Program-made: the position numbers and the translations under genes
Notes under the pieces: generated by a model
Databases searched by the model: none
What the model saw: the letters and a program-made list of their open reading frames with translations, nothing else
Told to the model about the DNA's origin: nothing
Part shown: positions 1 through 11,280 of the stretch, one piece after another
How the letters are laid out: the number at the start of each line of letters is the position of its first letter
Numbering within the stretch: position 1 is the first letter of the stretch
Assembly: GCA_029379385.1 (NCBI GenBank)
Contig: CM055618.1
Location: 3,792,134 to 3,856,133, forward strand
Direction of reading: 5' to 3'
DNA from: Quillaja saponaria
Taxonomy: Eukaryota > Streptophyta > Magnoliopsida > Fabales > Quillajaceae
Length of the DNA: 64,000 nucleotides

Positions 1-55
1 GGAGGTTTGGTTATCCAATCCTCTGGCCATTCATGCCTCCGTGAGGGGTGTGACA
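1..55 (+). mobile_element. 3' end of a long Ty3/gypsy LTR (cut by window edge)
   Basis: The sequence ends in GGTGTGACA and closely matches the last ~55 bases of the LTR that ends at 9526 (shared phrases GGTTATCCAAT, CATGCCTCCGTGA, TGTGACA). A primer binding site follows three bases later, so this is the 3' end of a 5' LTR whose body lies outside the window. The reverse complement of the same end opens the minus-strand LTR at 1930. Confidence 0.85.
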
Positions 56-58
56 TGT

Positions 59-70
59 TGGTATCAGAGC
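59..70 (+). other. Retrotransposon primer binding site (tRNA-iMet type)
   Basis: TGGTATCAGAGC is an exact copy of the plant initiator-Met tRNA primer binding site used by most Ty3/gypsy chromoviruses and Ty1/copia elements. It lies three bases after the LTR end at 55 and fixes the element's orientation as plus strand. Confidence 0.9.
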
Positions 71-1099
71 TTGGGTTTAGAGGTATGTGACTTCAAATAC
101 TGGACGTTGTTGCTTTGTTTACGTACGTTACCCGGGCGTATGTAGGTTTTGTGATACGTTCTAATTCATCTTAAAACTTCAAGTTGTGATCCTTCAACGT
201 GCCATTCTTGACCTTATATGATAGGTAGGCCTTAAATTCAATTGTATTTCCTTAGACTCGATAACATGTGGTTGTCATGTTATAAGCCACGTGGGGCAAT
301 GAAATATCGACTTGAATAAGGAATTAACTAGTTAGAAAATACGGGTGATTTAACTGAGATCTTAGTTTAGTAATAGTAGCCTCCGTAAGAGGCAAACTTT
401 TCAGTTTAGTTCAATAAACTAACCAGCCATTTATGAGATTAATATATTTAAGACTTTTGTAATGATAATAGAGAGCAAAGGAGAAAAGATACCTATTTGA
501 TATAGGCTATGAACTTTCAAGGAACCCATCTTAAACCTATGTACTATTGCAGGGGAACTAACCGTGGAAATATACATACAAGTGTAGTCTATTCACTTCT
601 TTCCAAGAGAGACGAAAGGTTTCCTTTTCCAACGTTAAGTTTGCAAACCAATCTCGATATTGAAAATTGATGCCTAGAATCAACACACTCAGTGACTGAA
701 AGAATAAAGAATAAAGAATAAAGAATAAAGTCTAAATCATCTTAAGTTTGTGTATGGTTATGAATTATTGAAGAAAACCCACTTCAAACCTGTTTATTTT
801 ATGATGAAATGGATCATGGAAATATATATACACGTCTAGCCCATCTATTTTCTCTCATGTTTTCGTCTTAAAAAACATGAAAAGTTTTCTTTTTAATGGC
901 ATGCTTGCAAACTAATTTTAATATTAAATATCGAATCTCAGAAATAATACACTTTTCAATAAAAAGAAAAGAATGATTTTTTCTAATTATGTAATGATTA
1001 ACAGTAGTTGAATTTTTCCTTTCTCTAACATTTGTAATTTATTTAATCAATTGTAAAGACTTAAGGCTCATTTTACACTTGGAATATTATTAAGCTTAG
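71..1099 (+). other. Untranslated leader of the gypsy element; no gene seen
   Basis: This stretch follows the primer binding site and should lead into gag, but no gag-like frame is visible. It holds a diverged direct duplication (about 505-698 and 756-972) and a short (AAGAATA)n run at about 698-730. Minus-strand pol sequence begins near 1100, so the original gag was lost or displaced. Confidence 0.5.
500..985 (+). repeat. Diverged ~200-250 bp direct duplication with (AAGAATA)n
   Basis: Unit 1 (about 505-698) and unit 2 (about 756-972) align in order: AACCCATCTTAAACCT with AACCCACTTCAAACCT, CGTGGAAATATACATACA with CATGGAAATATATATACA, and GTTTGCAAACCAAT with GCTTGCAAACTAAT. Four AAGAATA units sit at the end of unit 1 (about 698-730). 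The copies are clearly old. Confidence 0.6.
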
Positions 1100-1929
1100 A
1101 CTAAGAAGAAATAATGTTCTGAAACAAGATTTTAGCCACGCCTTTTGAAAACTTCCTTCACAAGTCTCGTTAATCAAGTCAAGGAAGCTACATATGTGAG
1201 AAATTCTCATTAAATCTCCTGTAATAACCAGCCAAATCTAGAAAACTTTGAATTTCAGAAATATTGGTTGGTCAGAGCCAACTCTACTGTCATCTTTTTA
1301 GGATCCATACGAATTAAATTTAAACTTAGGGAATTTAGTGTAAAGCTTATTTTCCCTAAGTGTTTGTAATACAATACAAATATGTTGCTCATGTTCCTGC
1401 TTACTTTGAGAGTATACCAGTATGTAGTCAATGAAATTGATGACAAATTGATCCAAGAAAGGTTTAAACATCAAATTCATCAAGCAATCTTCGGAATGTC
1501 TTCCTTCTTAATTCGAAGTTGGGATATTTTGAATAAAGGTCAATCTTGGAAAATCACCGAGCTTCTTATAACAGATCAAATAAATCATTAATCTTGGAAA
1601 GAGGATACTTATTTTTAACTATGACCTTATTTAATTACTGATAATTGATACATAGTCTAAACGAGCTACTTTTTTATAAACAAAACAGGAGCACTCAAGG
1701 AGATGAATTTGGACGATTGAATCCCTTATCTAGTAAATCTTGTGATTGCACTTTTAGCTCCCTTAACTCACTAGGAGCCATCTTATAAAAGGATATAGAA
1801 ATTAGTTGAGTACCAGGTAATAAGTCAATGCTAAATTCAATCTCTAGAATGGAAGGAAGCCAGGAAGCTTTTCTGGAAATACGATCTAAAAGAGGACACT
1901 GTAACTAAGTATCCCTGACAAAGGCTAAA
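1100..1929 (-). pseudogene. Ty3/gypsy pol remnant: protease-RT linker and reverse transcriptase
   Basis: Reading the minus strand from 1929 downward gives a chromovirus-type pol segment. Recognisable pieces include [25 protein letters not shown] and LLDKGF at the start of RT, then the palm segment INFIDYILVYS, then SKQEHEQHICIVLQTLRE, and DLAGYYRRF near the RT/RNase H boundary. The family's catalytic FIDD is FIDY here (codons at 1424-1435), so polymerase activity is lost. Several stops and frameshifts break the frame; the two longest open pieces are 1298-1483 and 1255-1446. The missing N-terminal part continues on the far side of the solo LTR at 4220. The lineage looks like Tekay/Del, which is an inference. 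Confidence 0.85.
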
Positions 1930-4219
1930 TGTCACACCCCCAAAATGGAGGTATGATTGGCCAAAGGAATGGGTGTCCATACCTCCATAACCCTGAATAT
2001 TCAAGTAATATGCACCACAACTTAGGAATATTTTATAGTTAAGACTACCAAAAATATTATAGAGTTAAAATAGAATTCAGTATCGTCAGTTAAATGTAAA
2101 GGATTACTAAAAATATTAGCAGAGGTTTCACGTACGGTCAAACATACCAATCACATATATAATCAACCTGGTCACAAAGTCAATACTAAATCATAATATC
2201 AGAATATACAGGAGAACTCCGCTCCTGAAAAAATATGTAATCACCATGGTGGACTCAATACATGTATATATATACATATATCAATAATACATAACACCTA
2301 AGGTGACTACAAGTATCATCCATTATGCTCCAAGTATGCGATATCCGAGATATACCTTGCTGCTGCAGAGTCAGCACATAGCACTATATAGCAATCAACT
2401 GCTATTTCCTGAAAACTAAAAAAATAACCACAAAGGAAAGGGTGAGTCACAAGGACTCAATGAGTAAATCATGTACCCTATGGGTACCAACATCATACAA
2501 CACATATATCATAATTTACAACTCATATTTAAATCTATTGATGCACGTACGTGACTAACATGATCATACAACCATAGTTCACTTAGTTAACAATCCCAAA
2601 ATATCAAACAATTCTTACAAGTCAATCAACAATTAAACAACCAATTTAACAATCAAAGGGCCAATGAGTAACTCAGTCCCGCACAACAATATCTCCCCTA
2701 CCAGGCATTTACTCGTCCGTATAACAAGTGATTCTCCGTACACAAATCCATCCTATCAGGGCTGAGCACTCCAATAGTTTTCAAACAATTTTCAGAATCA
2801 AGATAACTCAATAAACTTTCAAGTTCAAATAACCTAGGTGCACCTGGATTTTAATTTCAAAAATGAAAACTATTTTTTCAAAAAATCTTCACGTGTTGGC
2901 CTTTATCAACCACAGTCAATGTCAATCACGTATCATCCAATTAAAACATTGAAATATCTTATTTGTTAATTTTGTCTTACACCTAACAATTCAAATATAC
3001 TTATAGTCACACACACAAGAATCTAATAACCATAAAGCATATAAGTCACTCATTAGATTAAGAGCGTGATTCGTCAATTCGTCTAGTCTGTGAAGATATC
3101 AGAATCTCCTCGACACGCCCTGGAGCTAAAAAAATTAAATTCGTACATCAATTGATACGATCATAGTGTAACCAATTAATTCCCTAATTCTCGTTCATTA
3201 TTTTTTTAAATTAAACTTAATTTAATTATCTAGAATTAATCCAGAGCTTAAATTATCCATTCTTCTTTTTAACTATTCCTAGTTTAGTTTATATATTAAA
3301 TGGTTAATTAAATTTGACTTAGTTTTCAAGCTCAATCAAACTCTTTAATGTTAGTATAATTTTCATTTAACTTTTAGTCTCACCCTTAACTTTTCCATAT
3401 TTGCCTACTTGCATTCTTGTCAATTTGTTTATTCTTTAACTCCCAATTAGGAACATAAAATATATGCTTTTCATAATAGGATTAACATTTAAAAAAATCT
3501 AATGAAAACATTAAAGGAGCTGTTCCAAAATCAAGGAAATGAATTTCCCTACCTACACCTTGCTGCCTCCTATTTTCACATGCCACTTGAATCCCCAAAA
3601 GACATAAAATACTCTTTCCCCAACTCAGCTTCAATAGGCCGAAAACAGGGCACTCAGTAAATCAACATCAGCTGTTGCCTTTCACTCTCCTCTATGCGTT
3701 CCTTTCTCATGACAACATTTAGACAGCACAAGCACAGGCAGCTAGGAACTTAAACAATTGACTCGGTGACAGGGGGAAAATCACCTACGGCAAAACAGGG
3801 AAGATTTTTCCCAGCCAACCAAGGCTGTACTTCCTTCACCCGTTGCTGGAATTTTTGAAGATAAGCTACTTCCCTAACACCCAAACATACAAAACAACAA
3901 GAGAAGGAAAGCTAAGTGTGTGACCGCCCCAACAAGGAAACCAAACCTCAGCTAGTACCGCCTAGACTAAGCTGAATATCAGCTTTCAAACTTCCTAAAA
4001 TTCTCAATCCCACAACCTACCAATGAGAAAGCAAGGTTACTTACCAAGAGAAGGATCATACACGCCAACCATAACACCTTCTCAATCAAATTCTTATATG
4101 TGACTTTCCTATTTATTGCACATAAATCAACCACTGATAATATATGTATGTATATATATATATATACACAATTACGTACGAGAATTCTAACGCACACATT
4201 AAATTATCGGGTTATAACA
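1930..4219 (-). mobile_element. Solo LTR of a Ty3/gypsy element, with CTAAA target duplication
   Basis: On the minus strand this 2,290-bp unit starts TGTTATAACCC and ends TGTGACA, the same termini as the LTR at 6090-9526. The five bases before it (1925-1929) and after it (4220-4224) are both CTAAA, a perfect 5-bp target-site duplication. No primer site or polypurine tract flanks it, so it is a solo LTR left by LTR-LTR recombination. It interrupts a minus-strand pol frame that continues in register on both sides. Internal sequence such as CATACTTGGAGC matches the tails of the other two LTRs of this family. Confidence 0.9.
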
Positions 4220-4315
4220 CTAAATAGGCCTGATGTTCCTTCCTAATAATCTGTGAGAGTAATACTTGTGGGGTTTTACAAACATTTAAAAGATACAATG
4301 AAAAGCTGTATTAAA
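4220..4315 (-). pseudogene. Ty3/gypsy pol remnant continuing past the solo LTR
   Basis: Minus-strand translation ends in the segment IIRKEHQAYLA, which matches the chromovirus protease-RT linker (usual form close to LLRKGCQAYLA). It is in frame with the residues beginning FVRDT on the other side of the LTR once one target duplication is discounted. Upstream of it (higher coordinates) the similarity fades quickly. Confidence 0.6.
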
Positions 4316-6076
4316 TTCTTTAAGTATGAAATTTTGATATAATGAGTTTAAAGCTTGAAATCTATTGGGGTTGAGTGAGTATGTTTTAATCTTTAATAAA
4401 AAGTTAAATTTAAAATTTGCATAGAATAATTTTCGAGTTTGAGGCTTTTTTTTGGGTTCTAATATTCTTATTTAATTCATTTCATAACAATTACATCGAT
4501 TTTGATAACACCCGTTGCAGTACTTATTATTCAAAAAGGAAAATTCATCCAGTAATATCGGCTAATTAATCACAGAGTGTTACAATTTGGTGTGACAACA
4601 TTGGAAAGTTGAGATAGCGTGAAATTTTAATTAGTAAGGCAAGTGAGTATCGATATGTATATTGAGTAGTGGTGATACATAATATGAATATAAAAGACAT
4701 TTAAATCAATAAGTAGTGTGAATTTTAGTAAATAAGATTTAATATATACATGCATATATGTATATACAATTTTATATGTATAATCAAAACATATATCAAT
4801 CATAAACTTAACTAATTATTATAATATGAGATTGAATCATGAAATATGAATGATACGATGAAATTCTCGATTATAAAATTAAGGGAAAATATAAATAAAA
4901 TAAATAAATAAATATTACACTTGTATGAACATAGAAGGTATATTCACAAGTAATTTAAAATTTATTTGGATCTTGATTGTGTATCAAGTAAATTTTGGTG
5001 ATAAATGAAATTATATCAGTCCAAGGGGAATAACAAAATTTCAACGATATAATGGGTATTTTTTTGTCTCTTTGGAATTGAAAGGATAGAGATGGAAAAT
5101 TTAATCAAACGCTAATTTGATTTTATTATCGGATAAATTACATTGCTAATATTAATCAAACGTTAGTCCATGAACGACCAGTTATTGTATGTACCAGTAT
5201 AGGTTCTATTTATTGTCAATGGGGTCACCTAAAAGATTGACTAGATTCATTGAGTTATTATAAAAGATATACACGGTCAATTGTTAATAGAATCCATGGT
5301 TAGTTTCCCTAAATTACTTAGGTGAAATTTTTTAAATATGTTGTAATTTAAATATGTGTTGATTAATAATCAACTTGTAATAATTAAGGAAGGTATAATA
5401 ATACCATAAATAAGTTAGTATTGCGTATTGGTAATAGTAGTAGCAAAAGTTTGTATCATGAAATTTTATGTCAAGTATATCAATATTATATAGATGATTT
5501 TATTGTAACATGTATCAGATAAATCCTGGATATTTCAAGTCCTTTAATCAAAATTAACCTTTAGAACATGCACATATTCTTTAGAGGAAATATAAAAATT
5601 AAGTATGTAGATACTATGTAATTATCTAATCTAGTTCATTAATTTGAATTTTAAATAAGGAATATAATCTTGTTCTAAACGTAGATTGTGGGTTTAAATA
5701 TATAATTATCAAAGTAGCATAGTGGAAGCGGGATAGAGTGTTGTGATAAAAATAGTAACTTTAGTGTTTATGAGAGGTTAATTTTCATCTTTAAGAAAAT
5801 ATGATTAAAACTTCTTGAAATTTAAGTTACATTGAAGGGTTTCATGTGTTATAAATTTAAAAAGCAAAAGATGTAGAGGAATCTAACATACGGGAAGTAT
5901 TCAGTGATAAGTATAACTAAACAAGTTCATACATTTTGATTAATCCTATGGTGAAAACTAAGAAACGAGAAACTATGGGAGGAATCGAAGCTGCAGTAAG
6001 ACAACAATATTTACATCTAATTTATGTAAACAATTTATCCATATTCAGTTATTGAAATTTGGGACAAATTTCTTTT
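4316..6076 (+). other. Degraded gypsy internal region; no gene
   Basis: Very AT-rich sequence runs up to the polypurine tract at 6077. By position it should be the 3' part of pol and the 3' untranslated region of the plus-strand element. I see only faint integrase-tail-like phrases and no supportable frame. The last ~60 bases match those before the polypurine tract of the element ending at 62889 (shared phrase AACAAATTTCTTTTAAGG). Confidence 0.5.
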
Positions 6077-6088
6077 AAGGTGGGAAGA
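6077..6088 (+). other. Polypurine tract before a 3' LTR
   Basis: AAGGTGGGAAGA lies one base before the LTR start TGTTATAACCC at 6090. This is the expected place for plus-strand priming. A related tract, AAGGGGAAGAGA, precedes the LTR at 62890. Confidence 0.85.
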
Positions 6089-6089
6089 T

Positions 6090-9000
6090 TGTTATAACCC
6101 GACACTTTAACTTGCATTTTAAAAAACTTGTACGGAAATTTTTGTGACTAGGTGACTAAATTTTATACAAAGAAAAATTCTCGTAATTGAAAACTTGTAT
6201 AAATATAGAAATAATGCAAGAATTAATTTTTATTATATAAATGGTTAACTTGGAGCTTAAAATTTATGTGGGTAAATTTTTTTTTATTAAGGTGTACAAC
6301 AAGATTAATTATGCATCATGTAATTTTTTTAAGCTAGAAAGTAACTACATATATAGATATATATACCCAAGTAATAGGATTTAATTCACTACAAATTTCA
6401 GATTGACTTGGACAAAGATTTTTTTTTTTTTTTTCCCTTCTTATTTCTTTTATCTATTTTCCTTCTAAGTCATTCTCTTTTGTCCGATTCCCCACCTTGT
6501 ATCTCAATCCTTCTAGCTCCTTCTTCACTTGCATTCACTTTCGTGATTTCCTCTTCTAGATGAGCTCCATAGCTCCTCTTTGGGCTGCCAGCCTTTCTCT
6601 CTTTTCCATGCCATCCACTATGCTGTCCAGTTCTTATTCTAGCAGTAGGTTTCTCCTTGCTGTGTGGTGAGTCCAGTTCAGCCTTTATGCTCTGTTTTTG
6701 GCTTTCTTTGCTTCTGTCATTAGCCACCTATCTTGTAGTCAAGTTGTCATCTTAGGTGACTAGCTCATATTCTTCCTCTTTCCTCAGCATAGTTCCGGTC
6801 CTATTTTCATACCCACCTTTCTTTACACTTTTGTTTGAACCTTTCTGTTATCTACATGGTTCATTATATTCTGCTTAAGATTCTAATTGAAGCTTATTTA
6901 TGTTCCTTATACTAAGTTACCTGCTTGCTTCCATTTTCGTTTGTACTAATAATTAACGTTGGTACTTACTAAGTTTATACCTTTGTGATTTGGCATTATA
7001 TGCGTTTCTTACTATATTTTACTTTGTAAAATTCATAAGTTTCAAGCTGACGAGCTATTTGTGTGGCTATGGTGATCTATGGGTGTATTATTATGTAGTT
7101 TTGTTCGTCTATGAGAAAGCTGCGTCCTAGAAATTGGAGACCTACCTAGTGGGCTTTACTTCCTCTAGCCAATGTATGATCAATTTGATAAGAAATTTTA
7201 GGAAATTGAATTGGTGCTGAATTTCCCTAATTCAAGATTTGATTACTTTGATTAGATAAATTAATTACATGGTTAATAATTAGAATATAAGCAACATGAA
7301 AATTGATGAGAATTTTGTTAATTCTTGTGGGATATGTATATAATATACTCATACAAACCAATAAAAGGAATCTATGCCTCGAAATGTTTGATAAAAGGCT
7401 TAAAAGGAACTAGTTGTGATATAAGGATTAAAATTTAATATATTCAAATATTTGTGATTAGGGATTAAATTGAATTGAAATAAAAAGTTCATGAAAAAGG
7501 GTAAAGAATAGTTGGTTAATGTGGTGAGTTGAAGATTTGATGCAAATGAGTAGTGGGCATAAATAGTGGAGGGTAAATTATGAGTAAAGTGTTGGAAATG
7601 AAAGTTAAGAGGTTTTGAGGGGAGGCAGAGCCAGATTTCGTGGGTTAAAGAAATCTTGTGTTTCGGTTGCTTTTGGAGCTAAATTAAATTAAGAGTTCAA
7701 AATATAAAATGTAGCCTATGGTTTTGAAATGTTGTCTGCAAAATTTCGTAGCTTGGTTCCAAGTATGTTGTGAGTTAGAGATGTTAGACTATGGCTAGTT
7801 CAAGCAGGATTTTTAGTTCCCTGTTTTCGGTTCATATAAGGAATTGAGTGGGTTCAAGACTAATTTTATGAAAAGTTTCTAAATAATAAAGATAAACATA
7901 CTTGTCTATTAATAAATTCGATAAACAGAATTGGATTTCGTTTTCCCTAGAAGAAGTTATGTTCAATTAACTAATGTAGGATCAGAGCTGTCAAAATCTT
8001 GCGTTTTGTAGTTTTAATGCAACTTCAAAGAATAAACTGTATTGATATATAAATCCAAAAATTACAAAAGATATACCATTATAAAGCTACATGTGTCTAG
8101 TATTTTATAAATTTTATGAAACTAGATTTTTAATTTCCTAGAGAAAGATATGATCATTAACGTGAACACTGGTCAAAACCCCAAGTATGGACAGTTTCAA
8201 CATCTCTAACTCACTAAGTGCTTTTTATCTTTTCTAATGGTTTCTTCTACCATATGCATTGTCAAGACATTTAAAATGTCTCTTCAATATTAACCTTATC
8301 ACATAAAATATAATTCATATTAATTGACATGTAATAGCTTAATGGAAAACTTTCATAAAAAAACTTATACAAGTTGAGATATAAGCTTAGTAATTAAAAG
8401 ATTATAACAATAACATTTATGAACAAAGTATTATTTGGGAATATGAATTTCTGTTTCGGATTCTAATGTGGACCTGATGAGACTCGTGGACGCAAGTGTG
8501 AGTGACTAATAGAATCAATTACGGGTGAGTGGTTAATTATTGCTCTCGGGGCTAGATTATTATTTGTAATGGTATGTGTATTTAAATAAATGTGCAAATG
8601 CAATGTTTTAGTGAGTTAATTGAATCATGCTTGTTTGAAATTGTTTGTGGTTGATAATGGCCAACAAAAAATGAGATTTTTTCTGAGCAATGATTTTTAT
8701 TTTGAAATTTAAAATCCAAGTGCACCTAAAGTATTTTGATTTAAAATCACGAGAAACTCTGATTTTGAGAAATATTTTTTTAAAGTGAGTGCTTAGCCCC
8801 GATGGGATGGATTATGTACAAAGATTAATTTATTGTATGGGCCCATAAATGCTCTACAGGGGGTGATATTGTTGTGTAAGCTGAGTTATTCATTAGCCCT
8901 TTATTTATTTTGTGTGTTATGATTACTCTAATTCATTTGTGATTCTATGAATTATATAAGTTGTGAATTTATGATGATTACGAATCTGTTCGTGTATTTC

Positions 9001-9526
9001 TAATTAAATCACGATGTTATTTTATATGTATTTGCATTGAGTGATGCTAGTACCCTGTGAGTACGATTTTTCACTCACGGAGTCTGTAGGACTCATCTCT
9101 CTCATGGATGATATTTTTTTTCAGGAGTCCAATATATGGCGCATCCGAGTTTGTGACTTGCTGACAGAGTACGACAGAGTATTTTCCAAGATCTTAGACT
9201 TGAAGTTAAGGATGAGAGTTGCAATCACACTAGAATGGTGTAATGTTTAATTTAGTATGATGTAATAGTCTAGATATTCGTCCTGGTGTCGCTGTGTGAA
9301 ACGAGGAACACATATGTTGTATTTTGAGGTACGTTATATAAATTTTTAGGAAGTTGCTATTTGTTTCAGAAAACAAACTTTTACAATGAACTTCTATTTT
9401 ATAAAAGTTACTTTTATTTTTTAGTTGGGTCAAGAATCATGGTTATCACTTTGTTTTGAAGTCATGATTACGGAAGTTTGGTTATCCAATTCTCTAGCCA
9501 ATCATGCCTCCGTGAAAGGTGTGACA
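6090..9526 (+). mobile_element. 3' LTR of a long-LTR Ty3/gypsy element (Tekay/Del-like)
   Basis: The LTR starts TGTTATAACCC and ends TGTGACA, is 3,437 bp long, and is preceded by a polypurine tract. Its tail (about 9040-9245) matches 61815-62020 in the second gypsy element, including GATGCTAGTACCCT, a CTTGCxGA phrase and TTGCAATCACA. Two other LTRs of the family are ~2.3 kb, so this one probably carries extra inserted DNA. Several 65-90 codon open frames on both strands (for example 6470-6727 minus, 9041-9250 plus) do not resemble proteins and are treated as chance. LTRs over 2 kb with an iMet primer site suit Tekay/Del chromoviruses (inference). Confidence 0.85.
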
Positions 9527-10250
9527 CAGACTATATAATCAAGACAATGGAAGAATCAATTCCTCTAAAAGAAGGTCATGAAAGCTTTAAACTTTTCTCT
9601 TCTAAATTAATAGAAGAACATAAACAAAAATATAAATATCTTCATATAGGAATGGTCCAAGTTGCACTAAACCTTTAACTAGATTTGGATTAAATACTTC
9701 TGTCTTAATATTTGTTCGAGACACTAGGCATAATAAATTTTCAGACTCCTTATTAAGATGTATTGAATCTACTTTGTGATATTCCTATTTTTTTAGTTGT
9801 TATCCTAATTTTTTCATAGCTTTATCTGATCAAAATATAATGCATGCATTAACCTTACATATATAATCTCATGGGTTTGATATGATGCCAGGATCAGAAA
9901 ATGTTGTCCTTATTTATAGGATCTATATAAAGTTATGAATACTATAGCTCATAATGCTAGGATAGAGTCTAAAAAGGGTGAAACAACTTTATTTCTAGCA
10001 AACACAAAAAAATCTAATATGGCTTCCCAAAAACTATTACATGGGATCAGGTTAAATTAGCTAAAACTTGGAAGATATAATAAGGTGTCATTCCAAAGAA
10101 AATTGAAAGTAAAAATTTAGAATCTATTATTGAACATATAGGTAGATATGTTGAAATTATATTTTCTTATGATAGAAAAATACGTCTAAATTTAGGCGAA
10201 CCATCTAGAAGGTTATCCACTCCTCTATACCTTTAATAGAAAAAGACAGA
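9527..10250 (+). pseudogene. Endogenous pararetrovirus (Caulimoviridae) movement-protein fragment
   Basis: Directly after the LTR end, plus-strand translation gives the core of a caulimovirid movement protein: a segment ending KYLHIGMVQVAL, then a VRDTRHNKFSDSLL-type stretch (about 9535-9780), with weaker in-order similarity at about 9880-9960 and 10015-10220. Movement proteins of this family line or modify plasmodesmata so the virus can pass between cells. The copy is dead: several stops and frameshifts separate the matching blocks. No coat, protease or RT sequence of the same virus was recognised nearby. The open frame at 9478-9678 begins inside the LTR and is a chance fusion. Genus (for example Florendovirus or Petuvirus) cannot be decided by eye. 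Confidence 0.65.
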
Positions 10251-10774
10251 TAAAATATTATAGAGGGAGTAATTAGAACCAAAGAATAAGTTTGTCATAC
10301 ATAATATTATGTAGAAACACCTTCTAAACAAGGTCTTAAATCAGCCTCTAGAGACACCTCTCCTACAACTTCTGAGATAGGATAGTGTTTATATGTTGTC
10401 TCTGAAATCTCCTATTTCTTAAAGAAAAAAATGGTTTTATATTAATTTTAGTAAAGAAAAAAGAAATTATTGAATTTCTATGTATATTCAGTATATAGAA
10501 ATTTTATGTTCTCTGTCAAGATATTACAGCATAAGTTCCATTCGTTTAATTATGAAGAGGTTGTGAAAAAATTCAAATATTTAATTTGGTTTCTTGAGGG
10601 TGTGATAATGATAAGATATGTCTTAATTCTAGAGATGATAAAAATGACATTGGGAATGCAAATGCTTGTAAGCTGAATCAGATTGCTTTGTTCAGTCTGA
10701 AGCCAGCATATATAATCAAATAAGGTACATACTATTCTAAATTTTTTTTTTTAATTTTCTTATTCTTTCCTAAA
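10251..10774 (+). other. Possible further pararetrovirus-derived sequence; no supported gene
   Basis: Serine/threonine-rich translations at about 10310-10380 and a basic, aromatic-rich stretch at about 10420-10560 could be the C-terminal part of the same viral gene, but stops are frequent and I cannot align them. The open frame at 10470-10676 is not recognised. An AT-rich run ends at the LTR start at 10775. Confidence 0.25.
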
Positions 10775-11263
10775 TGTTAATATAGGAAAATATCAATCCA
10801 ATAATGATATGCCACGTGACACAAATGACATATATGCATAATTGACAAAGCACATAAATTACAACATAATTACCTTACCAATTTTATAACAAACGTCATT
10901 ATCGCCCATTATTATATAATGGACTAATATGAATTATAACCCTCACCATTAATATTATAACAGACGCCATTATTGCCCATTATTATATAACGAACATCAT
11001 TATCGCCCATTATTATTGTAACGAACGTCATTATTATATGAAACAGACATCATTATTATTATAACAGATGTCATAACTATTGTGATTAACACAACTCCTA
11101 TATAAAGAGGCTCAAAACCTCAAAAGAAAACAGGTTGTTCTCTACAACTCATACTCTTTATCGCTTTTTAGCTTATTTACTCTGATTATACTGACTTTGG
11201 CATCGAAGTTTTCCTAGGTCCAGAGGACCGCTCTCTCCACATATTACAGGTCAGATTACCACA
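10775..11263 (+). repeat. 5' LTR of the LARD-like element
   Basis: Matches 14372-14787 closely, including CACAACTCC, TATAAAGAG, GAAAACAGGTTGTTCTCTAC and GGTCCAGAGGACCGCTC. A TATAAAGAGGCTCAAAACC phrase near 11100 is the likely TATA box of the LTR promoter. It is about 73 bp longer than the right LTR, mostly because it has more copies of an internal ~27-bp unit of the type TTATAACAGACGTCATTATC (about 10885-11080). Confidence 0.8.
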
Positions 11264-11280
11264 TTGATTTTGTCTGTGGG
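11264..11280 (+). other. Decayed primer binding site (Tat/LARD type)
   Basis: TTGATTTTGTCTGTGGG corresponds position by position to the common plant signal TTGGCGCCGTCTGTGGG. All differences are G-to-A or C-to-T, as expected from methylated-cytosine decay. It starts directly after the LTR end ACCACA. Confidence 0.65.

Noticed and set aside
6470..6727. 85-codon minus-strand frame rich in Lys/Glu/Ser
   Set aside because: It lies inside a gypsy LTR in a purine/pyrimidine-skewed tract; the composition follows the skew and no domain is visible.
9041..9250. 69-codon plus-strand frame (CDLLTEYDRV, KILDLKLRM)
   Set aside because: The sequence is the conserved tail of the gypsy LTR family. The aligned copies at 61815-62020 and in the solo LTR do not keep the frame.
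9478..9678. 66-codon gene starting at 9478
   Set aside because: Its first ~16 codons are LTR sequence and the rest is the viral movement-protein remnant; the fusion is accidental.
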